From Cupriavidus nantongensis (lineage in GTDB: Bacteria > Pseudomonadota > Gammaproteobacteria > Burkholderiales > Burkholderiaceae): DNA of 64,000 nt. A program made the position numbers and the translations under genes. Shown here in pieces: positions 34,365-44,201 of the stretch. The stretch covers positions 620,001 through 684,000 of the forward strand of contig NZ_CP014845.1 in NCBI RefSeq assembly GCF_001598055.1, in the 5' to 3' direction. The notes below the pieces were generated by a model. The model worked only from the letters and a program-made list of their open reading frames with translations. It ran no database searches and was not told the DNA's origin. Within the stretch, counting starts at the first letter, position 1. Every line of letters begins with the position of its first letter.

Positions 34365-37195
34365 GCCAGTACCTCCTGGATCTTGGCTGCCGTCACCGGC
34401 AGGTCGGTGAAGCGGTGGCCGATGGCATGCGCGATGCCGTTGACGATGGCGCCCACCACCGGAATCATCACCACCTCGGCGATGCCCTTGGGCGGGTCGG
34501 TTTCGGTGACCGGCGGCAGCACCGTGCCGGTCTGGCTCCACACCGCGACGTCGCTGGCGCGCGGCAGGTGGTAGCGGTTGAAGTTCCAGGTGCCGTTGCC
34601 GGGGCCGTCCTCGTACAGCGGCAGGTATTCATGCAGCGCGTGGCCGATGCCCATGGCGATGCCGCCCTGCAGCTGGCCGGACACCAGCTGCGGCGACAGC
34701 TGCGTGCCGCATTCCATGATCGAGTGGTGCGACAGGATTTCGACCTTGCCGCTGGCCTCGTGCACCGACAGCTCGACGAAGGTGCCGACCGCGCTGTAGT
34801 AGGTCACCGCGGCGTTGTTGCGCTGCGTCGGCGCGATATGGACCTTGCTGCGATCGAGCACATGCCATCCGCCCGGGCTGCGCATGCGCGCCTTGCGTGC
34901 TGCATCGGCGCCGTCGCCGTAGCGCACCGACAGGCCATCGACCGGCAGCCGCGCAGCCTGTCCGTTGATGTCGAAATCGGCCTCGCTCCATTGCCAGCGG
35001 TTGAAGGCGTGCACGGTGGCGCCGGTCACCAGCCCCAGCTCGTGCGCCTTGGCCGCGAGCTGTTCCAGCGGCAGCGCCTGCAGGCCGCCGGCGCTGAGCT
35101 TGCCGTCGACCCAGCGCGCATCTTCCACGCGCACCACCAGCGAAGCCGCCTGGCCGCCGCCGATGCCCTGGCTCCAGATCGCCATCGCCGCCGGCCACAG
35201 GCCGTGCAGGAACACCACGCGCGCGGCCTCGCGCGTGCTGTGCGTGAAGTAGTAGGCCGAGTTGGTGGCGCTGGCGGGCGACGCATAGGCCGGCGACCAG
35301 CGCGGATTGGCCGACAGCCGGTCCTGCTCGGCCTGGCTCATCAGGTACGGGTCGCCGGAGGTGGTCACCGGCAGGTCGCTCCAGTCGGTGACGGAGGTGC
35401 GTACCTCGCCCGCGGGCTTGCCCAGCCAGCGCGCCACCGCGGCGGCCTGCGAGGTCGACATGCCGGTGCCGATCTCGGCGCCGGAGTGATGCAGCACGAT
35501 GCTGCCGTCGGCCTTCAGCTCGACCTTAGCGAACGACGCTTCCGCGCCGGTGCCGAAGTCCTTCTGCACGCAGGCAAAGCCCACGCCATAGCGGCGGCCG
35601 GGGTGGGCGGCTTCATACTCCGCCTTCTTGCTGGCGCGATCGGTCCACAGCGGATAGGCCTTGGCCGCCTCCAGCACCTCGTCGACGCGGATCGCGCCGG
35701 CGGGGATCGCGCCCTGCGTGTTCTTCATGCCAGAGCGCAGCGCGTTCTTCAGCCGGAACTCGATCGGGTCGAGCTTGAGCTGCTCGGCGAACTCGTCGAC
35801 CATCATCTCGGTCGCGGCCATGCTCTGCAGCGTGCCGTAGCCGCGCGCCGAGCCCGCGTCGATGGCGCGCGAGGCGATCGCGACCGCGGTCAGGTCGTTG
35901 TTGGGGAAGTAATAGATCGATTGCGCCGCGGTGGCGCCGACCATCGCCACCGACGGCGAGAAGTTGGAGCGCCCGCCACCGTTGGCCTCCAGGTCGCCCT
36001 GGAACGCCTGGAACAGGCCGGTGTTGCGGTCCACGGCGATGCGGTAGCGCATCCTGAAGGCATGCCGCTTGATCGAGGTCTGGAACTGCTCGTAGCGGTC
36101 GTTGGCCAGCCGCACCGGCTTGCCGTCGGCGTACAGCGCCGTGACCAGGCCATAGAACGGGAAGTTGTAGTGGTCCTTGGAGCCGTAGCCGACCGTGTAG
36201 CACGGGTGCAGAAACACCTGCTTGACCGGAAACGCGCCCCTGGCCTTCGCCAGCATCTCGGCCACGCTTTCGGCGACCTCGTTCGGCCCTTGCGTCGGCA
36301 CCACCATGTGCAGCGCCTGCGCGGCGGCGTCGTACCAGCAGTTGGCGTTGTCGGGCTCGAGCGCGGCGGTATCGACCGACTGCGAGTTGTACTCGCGCTC
36401 GAGCACCAGCCAGTCGTCGGACGGCTTTGCCAGTTGCGCGCGGATCTGCGCGGCGTGGTGCATGCCCTGTTCGCCGAGCTTACCGTGGTCCTTGCCGTCC
36501 GGCCAGACCGGCTGGTGCTTGCGCATCATGCTGGGAAACACCGGCGCGTGCTTCAGGCTCGAGAACACGTCGTCGTCATAGGGCGTGGCGCCGCCCACGC
36601 GCACGAAGCGGAAGGTGCCCCACGGGTCGCGCTCCAGCGGGCCGGTCCTGGCGCCATAACGGATCACGTCGTCGCGGAACTTGAGCTTGTCCTTGGCAAA
36701 GCGGAAGCGCGCAAAGTCGTGGTAGATCAGGATCGCCACCGCGTGGCCCAGGTAGGCCGGGGTCTTGCCGGCGGGCAGCAGCATGTCGTCGCCGTAGAAG
36801 GCGGGGAAGGCGACGCCGTCGCGGGCCAGGTCGTCGGCGGTGACGACGCGGTCAGGCCTGAGCTCGTCGCCCAGCACGCCGAGGTCGAAGCCCTCGTAAA
36901 CGCGGTCGGCCAGGGTTGTGCGCAGGATGAAGGCATGCGACTGCTGCCGCGGCCAGTGTGGCATGTCGCGCGAGCGGATATCGCGCGCAAACACCTTGGC
37001 GCCGGTGACCTTGGCGATGCCGTCGATGCGGAACCGCGGGGCGCCGGCCTTGGCGTCCCACTGCACCGGGGTCAGGATCTTGTCTTCGAACAAGGCCGCG
37101 AAAGCCTTGCCGCCGATGGGTGCGATATAGACCGACACCCCGGCCACGACGCTGGCTTTGAGGAAGGTGCGTCGTGAAGGGTTGAAGCTGGGCAT
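34361..37195 (-). CDS. Molybdopterin-binding large subunit of aldehyde oxidoreductase (IorB-like), Tat exported
   Basis: This 944-residue protein of the IorB/AldH type begins with a twin-arginine signal (SRRTFLKAS at residues 7-15, then a hydrophobic stretch ending GGKAFAA). Xanthine oxidase-family text includes DAGSARGYGTLQSMAATEMMVDE and the C-terminal GGIAMGIGHALHEYLPLYED with the catalytic Glu region. With the 2Fe-2S subunit and triheme cytochrome it forms a periplasmic enzyme, most likely for aldehydes or N-heterocycles. The sigma-54/acoD neighbourhood makes aldehydes attractive, but the substrate is inferred. Confidence 0.88.
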   Translation of the reverse strand: MPSFNPSRRTFLKASVVAGVSVYIAPIGGKAFAALFEDKILTPVQWDAKAGAPRFRIDGIAKVTGAKVFARDIRSRDMPHWPRQQSHAFILRTTLADRVYEGFDLGVLGDELRPDRVVTADDLARDGVAFPAFYGDDMLLPAGKTPAYLGHAVAILIYHDFARFRFAKDKLKFRDDVIRYGARTGPLERDPWGTFRFVRVGGATPYDDDVFSSLKHAPVFPSMMRKHQPVWPDGKDHGKLGEQGMHHAAQIRAQLAKPSDDWLVLEREYNSQSVDTAALEPDNANCWYDAAAQALHMVVPTQGPNEVAESVAEMLAKARGAFPVKQVFLHPCYTVGYGSKDHYNFPFYGLVTALYADGKPVRLANDRYEQFQTSIKRHAFRMRYRIAVDRNTGLFQAFQGDLEANGGGRSNFSPSVAMVGATAAQSIYYFPNNDLTAVAIASRAIDAGSARGYGTLQSMAATEMMVDEFAEQLKLDPIEFRLKNALRSGMKNTQGAIPAGAIRVDEVLEAAKAYPLWTDRASKKAEYEAAHPGRRYGVGFACVQKDFGTGAEASFAKVELKADGSIVLHHSGAEIGTGMSTSQAAAVARWLGKPAGEVRTSVTDWSDLPVTTSGDPYLMSQAEQDRLSANPRWSPAYASPASATNSAYYFTHSTREAARVVFLHGLWPAAMAIWSQGIGGGQAASLVVRVEDARWVDGKLSAGGLQALPLEQLAAKAHELGLVTGATVHAFNRWQWSEADFDINGQAARLPVDGLSVRYGDGADAARKARMRSPGGWHVLDRSKVHIAPTQRNNAAVTYYSAVGTFVELSVHEASGKVEILSHHSIMECGTQLSPQLVSGQLQGGIAMGIGHALHEYLPLYEDGPGNGTWNFNRYHLPRASDVAVWSQTGTVLPPVTETDPPKGIAEVVMIPVVGAIVNGIAHAIGHRFTDLPVTAAKIQEVLA

Positions 37196-37521
37196 GGATT
37201 TCCTTGGGGATTGCGCAAGATTGCGCGGCAAGGGCAGCCATCCGCGGGCCAGCCCTGGGGCTGGCGCGGATACGGTTCAGGTGTTCAGGGGACGCGGCCG
37301 CGCTGGTGCGGCCGCTGCAGGGCATGGCGTGCCGCCAGTCACTACGGCTGCGGCGCGGGTGAATCGGTGCGGGGCATGGTTGTCATGGTCCTGGCGCTGA
37401 ACGGCTGCGCTGACCCCGCGATTGTCGCCGTGGCCTAGGGTTTACCTCAAGGCGGGGCGTTGAATAGTGGTTATCAGCCGGCGCGAATATTCCCCCGCCG
37501 GCTGTCCGTTCAGGTCCTTGT
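37196..37521. other. Intergenic region upstream of the molybdenum enzyme operon
   Basis: It presumably holds the operon promoter. A CGCGGCCGC/GCGGCCGC hairpin-like stretch lies near 37295-37318. I see no sigma-54 element here. No gene is supported. Confidence 0.5.
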
Positions 37522-40002
37522 TCAGGCCTTCGGCCGCGCCGACGCCGGATCGTAGGGCGCGCGCAGGTGCACGCGCGCGGGCAGCAGCGCGCCGGCGAGG
37601 TCGACGTGGTAGCTGCCGGCTTCCAGCCACGCTACATCGGCCGGCCCGTCCTCGCGTGCCAGCAGCGCCATGCCGACCGGGCAGCCCAGCGTATGGCCGA
37701 AGGCGGCGGAACTGAGCGATCCCACCGCGCGCACGCTGCCGTCGGGGCCGGTGCGCAGCACGGCCTCGCCGCCCCACAGCATGGCATCGCTGGCGCCGTC
37801 GACCGTCACCACCACCATGCGCCGCTTGGGCGCGCCCGCCTGGCGCAGCCGCAGTAGCGCTTCGCGCCCGCGGAAATCGATGCCGCTGGCCAGCTTGCAG
37901 GCGAACGCCAGTCCCGCCTCGAACGGGTTGACCGATGGCGACAGCTCGCGGCCCCAGGCGCGATAGCCCTTTTCCAGGCGCAGCGACTCGATCGCGTAGT
38001 AGCCGGCATTGACCAGCCCGAGCGTGCGGCCAGCCTCGTGCAGGGTCTCGTACACGCCCACCGCGAATTCCACCGGCACGTACAGTTCCCAGCCCAGCTC
38101 GCCGACGTAGGTCAGGCGCGTCGCGCGCACGGTGGCGTAGCCGAGGTCGATCTCGCGCGAACTGCCGAACGGGAAGCCTTCGTTGGAGAAATCCGCGCGC
38201 GACACCTTCTGCAGCAGTTCGCGCGAGCGCGGTCCCATCAGCGCCAGCACCGCGTACTGGCCGGTGACATCGACGATCACGCAGCGCTTGTCCGCGGGGA
38301 TCAGCCGCTCGATATAGCTGAAGTCGCGCGTGGTCTGCGCCGAGCCGGTCACCACCAGGTACTGGTCATGCGCCAGCCGCGTCACGGTCAGGTCGGATTC
38401 ATAGGTGCCGCGTTCGTTGAGCATCGCGGTATAGACGGTCTGGCCCGGCGGCACCGCCACGTCGTTGCTCATCACGTATTGCAGCACCGCCTCGGCGTCG
38501 GCGCCCTTGACCAGGTACTTGGAGAACGAGCTCATGTCGAACAGCGCCACGCCTTCGCGGCAGGCGCGGTGCTCGGCGCCGCTCCACGGCAGCCAGTTCT
38601 GCTGGCCGAAGGCGTATTCGACCTGTGGCGATGCGCCCGCCGGCGCGAAGAAGTTGGGCCGCTCCCAGCCCATCTTGCTGCCGAAGCCGGCGCCGGCATC
38701 GCGCAGCTGCGCATACAGCGGCGAGCGGCGGAACGGGCGCGCGGTCTCGAGTTCGCGGTTCGGCCACGGCATCGCGTAATGCAGCCCGAGCGTTTCCTTG
38801 ACGCGGTCGTGCAGCCAGCTCTGGTTGCCGTTGAAGCCGGCGAAGCGGCGGATATCGACCGGCCACAGGTCCATGGTGGGCTCGCCCGCGACGATCCATT
38901 CGGCCAGCGCCATGCCGGCGCCGCCGGCCGAGGCGATGCCCATCGAGTTGAAGCCCGCGCCGACGTAGAAATTGCGCAGCTCAGGCGCCTCGCCCAGGAT
39001 GAAGTTGTTGTCTGGCGTGAAGGATTCCGGCCCGTTGTAGAACTGCTTCACCTGCGCCGTTTCCAGCGCCGGCACGCGCACCAGCGCGTTTTCCATCAGG
39101 ATCTGGAACTGGTCCCAGTCATCCGGCAGCAGCTGGAACTCGAACGGCTCCGGAATGCCCTGCATGCCCCACGGCTTGGCGTCGGGCTCGAAGCCGCCCA
39201 TCACCAGCCCGCCGACTTCCTCCTTGAAGTAGATGAAGCCATCCGGGTCGCGCATCACCGGCAGGTCGGGGTGCACGCCGGCAATGCGCTCGGTGACGAT
39301 GTAGTAGTGCTCGGCCGAATGCAGCGGCACGGTCACGCCGCACATCTGCCCCACCTGCCGTGCCCATTGCCCCGCGCAATTGACGACGATCCCGGCCTCG
39401 ATGCGGCCTTCGTCGCCGGCCTTGTTGCGCCAACTGACGCCGGTGGCGCGGCCGTCGCGGGTATGTATCGCGGTGATCTTCGTGTCCTGCGCAATGCGGG
39501 CGCCGCGGCTGCGGGCTCCGCGCGCCAGCGCCTGGGTCAGGTCGGTCGGGTTGGCCTTGCCGTCGCCGGGCAGCCAGACCGCGCCGAGCAGGTCGTCGGT
39601 GCGCATTACCGGCCACAGCTCGCCGGCCTGGGCGGGCGAGATCACCTCGCATTCCACCCCATAGGCGCGCGCCACCGCCGCCGTGCGGCGCAGCTGCGTC
39701 ATGCGCTCGGCGGTGCGCGCCACCGACAGCGAGCCGCATTGCTTCCAGCCGGTGCCGAGGCCGGTTTCCGCTTCCAGCTCGCTGTACAGCTGCGTCGAAT
39801 AGCGGATCAGCCTGGTCATGCTTTCCTGCGAACGCAGCTGGCCGACCAGCCCGGCGGCGTGCCAGGTGGTGCCGCACGACAGCTGTCCTTGCTCGAGCAG
39901 CACCACGTCGGTCCAGCCGAGCTTGGTCAGGTGGTAGGCAACGCTGCAGCCGATGATGCCGCCGCCGATGATGACGACGCGGGTTTGCGAGGGAATGGAC
40001 AT
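37522..40002 (-). CDS. FAD-dependent oxidoreductase, dimethylglycine/sarcosine dehydrogenase type
   Basis: This 826-residue two-domain protein has an N-terminal FAD domain with VVIIGGGIIGCSVAYHL (about 8-24) and GTTWHAAGLVGQL, where the His is the usual covalent-flavin residue of dimethylglycine dehydrogenases. From about residue 430 comes a GcvT-like aminomethyltransferase domain that binds folate (ELGWELYVP and RAWGRELSPSVNPFEAGL). Such enzymes demethylate N-methyl amines and pass the carbon to tetrahydrofolate. It lies on the same strand downstream of the phosphonate genes, so an N-methylated aminophosphonate is possible; glycine betaine derivatives are equally possible. ATG 40002 is chosen; the frame opens at a TTG upstream. 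Confidence 0.82.
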   Translation of the reverse strand: MSIPSQTRVVIIGGGIIGCSVAYHLTKLGWTDVVLLEQGQLSCGTTWHAAGLVGQLRSQESMTRLIRYSTQLYSELEAETGLGTGWKQCGSLSVARTAERMTQLRRTAAVARAYGVECEVISPAQAGELWPVMRTDDLLGAVWLPGDGKANPTDLTQALARGARSRGARIAQDTKITAIHTRDGRATGVSWRNKAGDEGRIEAGIVVNCAGQWARQVGQMCGVTVPLHSAEHYYIVTERIAGVHPDLPVMRDPDGFIYFKEEVGGLVMGGFEPDAKPWGMQGIPEPFEFQLLPDDWDQFQILMENALVRVPALETAQVKQFYNGPESFTPDNNFILGEAPELRNFYVGAGFNSMGIASAGGAGMALAEWIVAGEPTMDLWPVDIRRFAGFNGNQSWLHDRVKETLGLHYAMPWPNRELETARPFRRSPLYAQLRDAGAGFGSKMGWERPNFFAPAGASPQVEYAFGQQNWLPWSGAEHRACREGVALFDMSSFSKYLVKGADAEAVLQYVMSNDVAVPPGQTVYTAMLNERGTYESDLTVTRLAHDQYLVVTGSAQTTRDFSYIERLIPADKRCVIVDVTGQYAVLALMGPRSRELLQKVSRADFSNEGFPFGSSREIDLGYATVRATRLTYVGELGWELYVPVEFAVGVYETLHEAGRTLGLVNAGYYAIESLRLEKGYRAWGRELSPSVNPFEAGLAFACKLASGIDFRGREALLRLRQAGAPKRRMVVVTVDGASDAMLWGGEAVLRTGPDGSVRAVGSLSSAAFGHTLGCPVGMALLAREDGPADVAWLEAGSYHVDLAGALLPARVHLRAPYDPASARPKA

Positions 40003-40102
40003 GGTGTTCAACGCGCGGGGCGAAGGCGGTGGAGGATGATTGCCATGGTATGCAACAAAATGCCACTAAACAACGCAAAATGCAACAAAACCGGACCGGG
40101 CT

Positions 40103-40954
40103 TCAGCGCGCCAGTTGCAATGTGACGATGCCCAGCAGCACCAGCGCGGTAGCCACCACGCGGCGCCGGTCGAAGGATTCGCGCAGCAGGAAGTGCCCCA
40201 GCAGCGCGGCAAAGATCACGCTCGACTCGCGCAGCGCCGCCAGCTTGGCCACCGGCGCCATGGTCATGGCCCACAGCATCAGCGCATACGAGCCCACGCG
40301 GTTGATGCCGCCGATGCCGGCGCGCTTCCATTCCGTACGCAGCAGCGCCAGCAGCGATGTGCCGCGGCGGGCAAAGGCATAGCCGGGCATGAACACATGC
40401 GACATTGCCTGCAGCCAGACGATGTAGGTCAGCACCTCGCCATGGCGCTTGACCGCGGTGCCGTCGATCACGGTGCCGCCCGCCAGGCACGCCCCGGCCA
40501 GCAGCGCGAAGCCGAGCAGGTCAGGCGCCTGCCGGCGCCAGTGCACCAGGCTGACCAGCCCGCAGCAGATCAGCGCGATGCCGGCATAGCCGCCCGGGCC
40601 CAGCCGTTCGCTGCCGCTCAGCAACAGCAGCATCGCCACCATCATCGGCGCCGAGCCGCGCATCAGCGGATACGCCTGGCTGAAGTCGCCGCGGTTGTAG
40701 GCGGCCACCAGCGACAGCTTGTAGACCACCTCCAGCGCCACCGTGGCCAGCAGGAACGGCCATACCTGCAGTGCCGGCATGGGCACCAGGAACAGGAACG
40801 GCAGCGCCACCAGCAGGCAGAAGGTGTCGATCAGCGCCATCGACGACAACCGGTCGCCGCCGATCTTGACGATGGCGTTCCACGACGCATGCATCAGCGC
40901 CGACAGCATCACGGCGGCAAAGGCAAGGCCGTGGAAATCGGGGGGGAGGGACAT
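40103..40954 (-). CDS. EamA/DMT-family transporter, phosphonate-associated
   Basis: The protein has 283 residues and about ten hydrophobic segments in two EamA repeats (about 5-135 and 150-280). The sequence resembles the DMT proteins regularly found beside 2-aminoethylphosphonate genes. It follows phnW on the same strand after a REP pair. Export or import of an amine or phosphonate intermediate is plausible but unproven. An alternative ATG lies at 40987; neither start has a good ribosome site. Confidence 0.78.
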   Translation of the reverse strand: MSLPPDFHGLAFAAVMLSALMHASWNAIVKIGGDRLSSMALIDTFCLLVALPFLFLVPMPALQVWPFLLATVALEVVYKLSLVAAYNRGDFSQAYPLMRGSAPMMVAMLLLLSGSERLGPGGYAGIALICCGLVSLVHWRRQAPDLLGFALLAGACLAGGTVIDGTAVKRHGEVLTYIVWLQAMSHVFMPGYAFARRGTSLLALLRTEWKRAGIGGINRVGSYALMLWAMTMAPVAKLAALRESSVIFAALLGHFLLRESFDRRRVVATALVLLGIVTLQLAR

Positions 40955-41013
40955 GAAGGGGTGGTTGGTTCTTGTGGTCTGCTGCATCCGGGTGTTTCGC
41001 GAACCCGCTTGTC

Positions 41014-41185
41014 TGCTCCCCTCTCCCGCGCGCGGGAGAGGGGTTGGGGGAGAGGGCCGGCGGTGGCAATAGCGCAGGCATGCATCGCGCGACGAGGCTA
41101 GCTTGTGGACGTAATTCGATCACCTGCAGTACTGCGAGCTCCTGCCCTCTCCCCCACCCCTCTCCCGCAGGCGGGAGAGGGGAGC
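41014..41185. repeat. Pair of REP-type palindromes
   Basis: CTCTCCCGCGCGCGGGAGAG at 41021-41040 and the inverted unit with CTCTCCCGCAGGCGGGAGAG at 41160-41180 lie between phnW and the EamA gene. The internal GGCGGTGGCAATAGC is shared with the pair at 51570-51682. Confidence 0.8.
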
Positions 41186-41215
41186 TTGCTGCTGGCGTCG
41201 GAGATAAAAAACGAC

Positions 41216-42349
41216 TTACGCCGCCTCCGCCAGCCGCCCCTGCATCCCGATCCCCATCTCCCTCAGCACCTCGCCGATCGCTGTCACCACGTTGCGCATT
41301 TCGTTGTCGTCGATCGCGCCGATGCAGCCGACGCGGAAGGTTTCCACCTGGGTCAGCTTGCCCGGGTAGAGAATGTAGCCGCGCTCGCGCACCTTGGCGT
41401 AGAAGGTCTTGAAGTCGTAGCGCGCATCCGCCGGCGCGTGAAAGGTGACGATGATCGGCGCCTGCACCGCCGCCGGCAGGAAGGTGCGGAAGCCCAGCGC
41501 CGCCATGCCCTTGACCAGCGTGTCGCAGTTGCGGCGATAGCGCGCGCCGCGCACCGGCTGGCCGCCTTCTTCCAGGAACTGGTCCAGCGCCGCGCGGAAT
41601 GCGGCCACCACGTGCGTGGGCGGGGTGAAGCGCCACTGCGTGGTCTTCTGCATGTAGACGTACTGGTCGTAGAGGTCCAGCGCCAGCGAGTGGCTGTTGC
41701 CCTGGCTCGCTTCCAGCACGTCTTTCCTCACCAGCACGAAACCCATGCCGGGCACGCCCTCGATGCACTTGCCGGTCGCGGCCACCAGCGCGTCGAACGG
41801 CATGGTGCGGGCATCGATCTCGATCGCGCCGAACGAGCTCATGGCATCGACGATCAGGCCCTTGCCCAGCCGCTGGCACAGCAGCGCGATGTCCTGCAGC
41901 GGGTTGAGCACGCCGGCGCCGGTCTCGCAGTGGACCTGCGCCACATGCGTGATCGACGGGTCGCGCCGCAGCGCTTCCTCGATCAGCGCGGCGCTGGCGG
42001 GCTGGTCTTCCGGGATCGGCAGTTCCACGCTGGCGCGCCCGAGCACCTTGCAGATCTTCAGGATGCGCTGGCAGTAGGCGCCGTTCTGCGGCACCAGCAC
42101 CTTGCCGTCGCGCGGCACCACGTTGGCGATCGCCGCTTCCACCGAGAAGGTGCCGCTGCCCTGCATCGGCACGCAGACATGGGTGCCTTCGCCGTGGACG
42201 ATGCGCACCAGGTCGTCGCACAGGCTGCGCGTGATGGTGTTGAAGCTGGCATCCCACGAGCCCCAGTCGCGCAGCATGGCCTGCTTGGTAGCGAGCGAGG
42301 TGGTCAGTGGGCCGGGGGTCAGAAGGATCGGGTCATTGCCGCGAATCAT
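41216..42349 (-). CDS. phnW: 2-Aminoethylphosphonate:pyruvate transaminase
   Basis: This 377-residue PLP enzyme of the class V aminotransferase fold converts 2-aminoethylphosphonate and pyruvate to phosphonoacetaldehyde and alanine. The N-terminus [11 protein letters not shown] is typical of PhnW. The PLP lysine is in [18 protein letters not shown], with SSFGAIEID before it providing the cofactor Asp region. CAGGAG precedes the ATG. It follows the ABC importer genes on the same strand, forming the first catabolic step. Confidence 0.93.
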   Translation of the reverse strand: MIRGNDPILLTPGPLTTSLATKQAMLRDWGSWDASFNTITRSLCDDLVRIVHGEGTHVCVPMQGSGTFSVEAAIANVVPRDGKVLVPQNGAYCQRILKICKVLGRASVELPIPEDQPASAALIEEALRRDPSITHVAQVHCETGAGVLNPLQDIALLCQRLGKGLIVDAMSSFGAIEIDARTMPFDALVAATGKCIEGVPGMGFVLVRKDVLEASQGNSHSLALDLYDQYVYMQKTTQWRFTPPTHVVAAFRAALDQFLEEGGQPVRGARYRRNCDTLVKGMAALGFRTFLPAAVQAPIIVTFHAPADARYDFKTFYAKVRERGYILYPGKLTQVETFRVGCIGAIDDNEMRNVVTAIGEVLREMGIGMQGRLAEAA

Positions 42350-42386
42350 GTTGAGCTCCTGATTGGGAAGGAGTGAAAAAGGGAAG

Positions 42387-44201
42387 TCAGTCGTTGCCCT
42401 GGCGCCAGGCCTGGGTCTTGCAATCGAGCACGCGTTGCAGCAGGTAATAGAGCAGGCAGGCGCCGGCCGAGGTCAGCACCACCAGCGTGGCCATGGCCGC
42501 GGCCGGGCCGATGTCGCCGGACTCGTCCAGGTTGACGATCTCGACCGAGGCCAGCTTGGTGTCGGCGCCGTACAGGAACACCACCGCCGAGACCGTGGTC
42601 ATGGCATTGATGAACAGGTAGCGCGAGATCTCCAGGATGGCGGGCAGGCAGGCCGGCACCGTGACCTTGAAGAAGGTCTTGTAGAACGGCACCTTGAGCG
42701 ATGCCGACACGGCCTCGAACTCGCTGTCGAGCTGCTTGAGGGCGGTCACCGCGGTCAGGTGGCACGACGCGTAATAGTGGACGATGGTCACCAGCACCAG
42801 GATGCCCAGGGTCTGGTACAGCCCGTGCAGCGGGTTGGCCTGCGGCACGAAGAAGAAGATGTAGCCCAGCCCCAGCACCAGCCCCGGCACGCCCATCGGC
42901 AGCACCGCCATCAGCCGCACGAAGCCGCGCAGCCAGTCCAGGCCGCGGGTCTTCTCCAGCAGGTAGGCGGTGGCGAAGATGAACACCGGCCCGATCACCG
43001 CGGCCAGGCCCGCCATGCGCAGGCTGTTCAGGTAGGAATCGACCACGCCGCCCTCGACCAGCCCGACCCGGTAGTGGTTCAGCGACAGCGAGAAGTTGTA
43101 CGGCCACAGCTTGACGAAGGACGCGTAGATGGCCATGCCCATCACCGCCACCATCAGCGCCGCCATCAGCCAGCAGAACACCGCCATGGCCAGGTCGAAG
43201 CGCGGACTGCGGCGCGGCACGTAGGGCACCGAGCGCGCCGACATCAGCGCCATCTGGCGGCGCTGCACGCGCGCGTCGACGCAGTACGTCACCGCCACCG
43301 GCACCAGCAGCATCAGCGACACCACCGCGCCCTGCGAGAAGTCCTGCATGCCGATCACCAGCTTGTAGATGTCGGTCGCCAGCATATGGAAGTTGCCGCC
43401 GATCACCTTGGGAATGCCGAAGTCCGAGATCGCATAGGTGAACACCACCATGGCGGCGCTGACCAGACCGTAGCGCGCGCCCGGCACGGTGATGGTGAAG
43501 AACTTGCGCACGGTCGAGGTGCCCAGCGCATCGGCGGCCTCATACAGCCGCGCGTCGGTCAGCGACAGCGCCGTGATCAGGATCATCAGCGCATGCGGAA
43601 AGGTGGCGAACACCAGCGACGCGACGATGCCCAGCGGCCCGTAGATCTGCGTGCTGCCCATCCACGGCTTGAACAGCCCCTGGTTGCCGAACCAGAAGAT
43701 GAACGAGATCGCCGCCAGCAACGAGGGCGCCAGCAGCGGGACCAGCGCCAGGTTGCGCAGCAGCCCCTTGCAGGCGATGCGGCTGCGCGTGAGCGCATAG
43801 GCAAAGCCGAACGCCAGCGGCACCGTGATGCAGGTGGCCAGCGCCGAGACCCACAGGCTGTTCCATACCGAGCGCAGCAGCGCGGGGGACTCGAAGTAGG
43901 CGCGGAAGTGCGCAATCCCGGCCAGCGTGCCGTCGCGGTTCTGCACGCTCTTGGCCAGGATCATCACGATCGGCGCGAGCATGAAGCAGGCCAGCGCCAG
44001 CGCCGCCAGCGCCAGCAGCGCGTAGGCCAGGCGGTCGGTCCAGTGCGCGCGCACCGCGGTGGCGACCAGCGCTGGGGGCGTGGGCTGCGCGCCCGGGTTG
44101 GCGGGCCCCGACGGCGCGCTGGCGACGGTCTGGGGAAGGGTATCGGTAGCCGGCAGGGTGGCGGACGTGGCGGCCGGCGCCGCAGTGAGGCTCATGCGCA
44201 T
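42387..44201 (-). CDS. phnU: 2-Aminoethylphosphonate ABC transporter permease, double-domain
   Basis: This 604-residue permease carries two fused transmembrane halves (about 40-300 and 330-600), as in FbpB-type importers. Each has an EAA-like loop ([26 protein letters not shown] in the first half; [28 protein letters not shown] in the second). Its start overlaps the ATPase stop; ATG 44195 would give an exact ATGA overlap, ATG 44201 a 10-base one. It acts with the adjacent ATPase and binding protein. Confidence 0.9.
   Translation of the reverse strand: MRMSLTAAPAATSATLPATDTLPQTVASAPSGPANPGAQPTPPALVATAVRAHWTDRLAYALLALAALALACFMLAPIVMILAKSVQNRDGTLAGIAHFRAYFESPALLRSVWNSLWVSALATCITVPLAFGFAYALTRSRIACKGLLRNLALVPLLAPSLLAAISFIFWFGNQGLFKPWMGSTQIYGPLGIVASLVFATFPHALMILITALSLTDARLYEAADALGTSTVRKFFTITVPGARYGLVSAAMVVFTYAISDFGIPKVIGGNFHMLATDIYKLVIGMQDFSQGAVVSLMLLVPVAVTYCVDARVQRRQMALMSARSVPYVPRRSPRFDLAMAVFCWLMAALMVAVMGMAIYASFVKLWPYNFSLSLNHYRVGLVEGGVVDSYLNSLRMAGLAAVIGPVFIFATAYLLEKTRGLDWLRGFVRLMAVLPMGVPGLVLGLGYIFFFVPQANPLHGLYQTLGILVLVTIVHYYASCHLTAVTALKQLDSEFEAVSASLKVPFYKTFFKVTVPACLPAILEISRYLFINAMTTVSAVVFLYGADTKLASVEIVNLDESGDIGPAAAMATLVVLTSAGACLLYYLLQRVLDCKTQAWRQGND

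Noticed and set aside
34415..37177. A 920-codon open frame on the plus strand opposite the molybdenum enzyme gene
   Set aside because: It mirrors the codon pattern of the real minus-strand gene, has no ribosome site and no recognisable domain; long antisense frames are expected at this GC content.
37376..37438. A tiny lipoprotein-like frame (MVVMVLALNGCADP at its start)
   Set aside because: Only 20 codons, no ribosome site, and a lipobox-like text can arise by chance in this composition.
38038..40125. A 695-codon plus-strand frame opposite the FAD oxidoreductase
   Set aside because: Histidine-, arginine- and alanine-rich shadow translation without any family text; the minus-strand gene has clear motifs.
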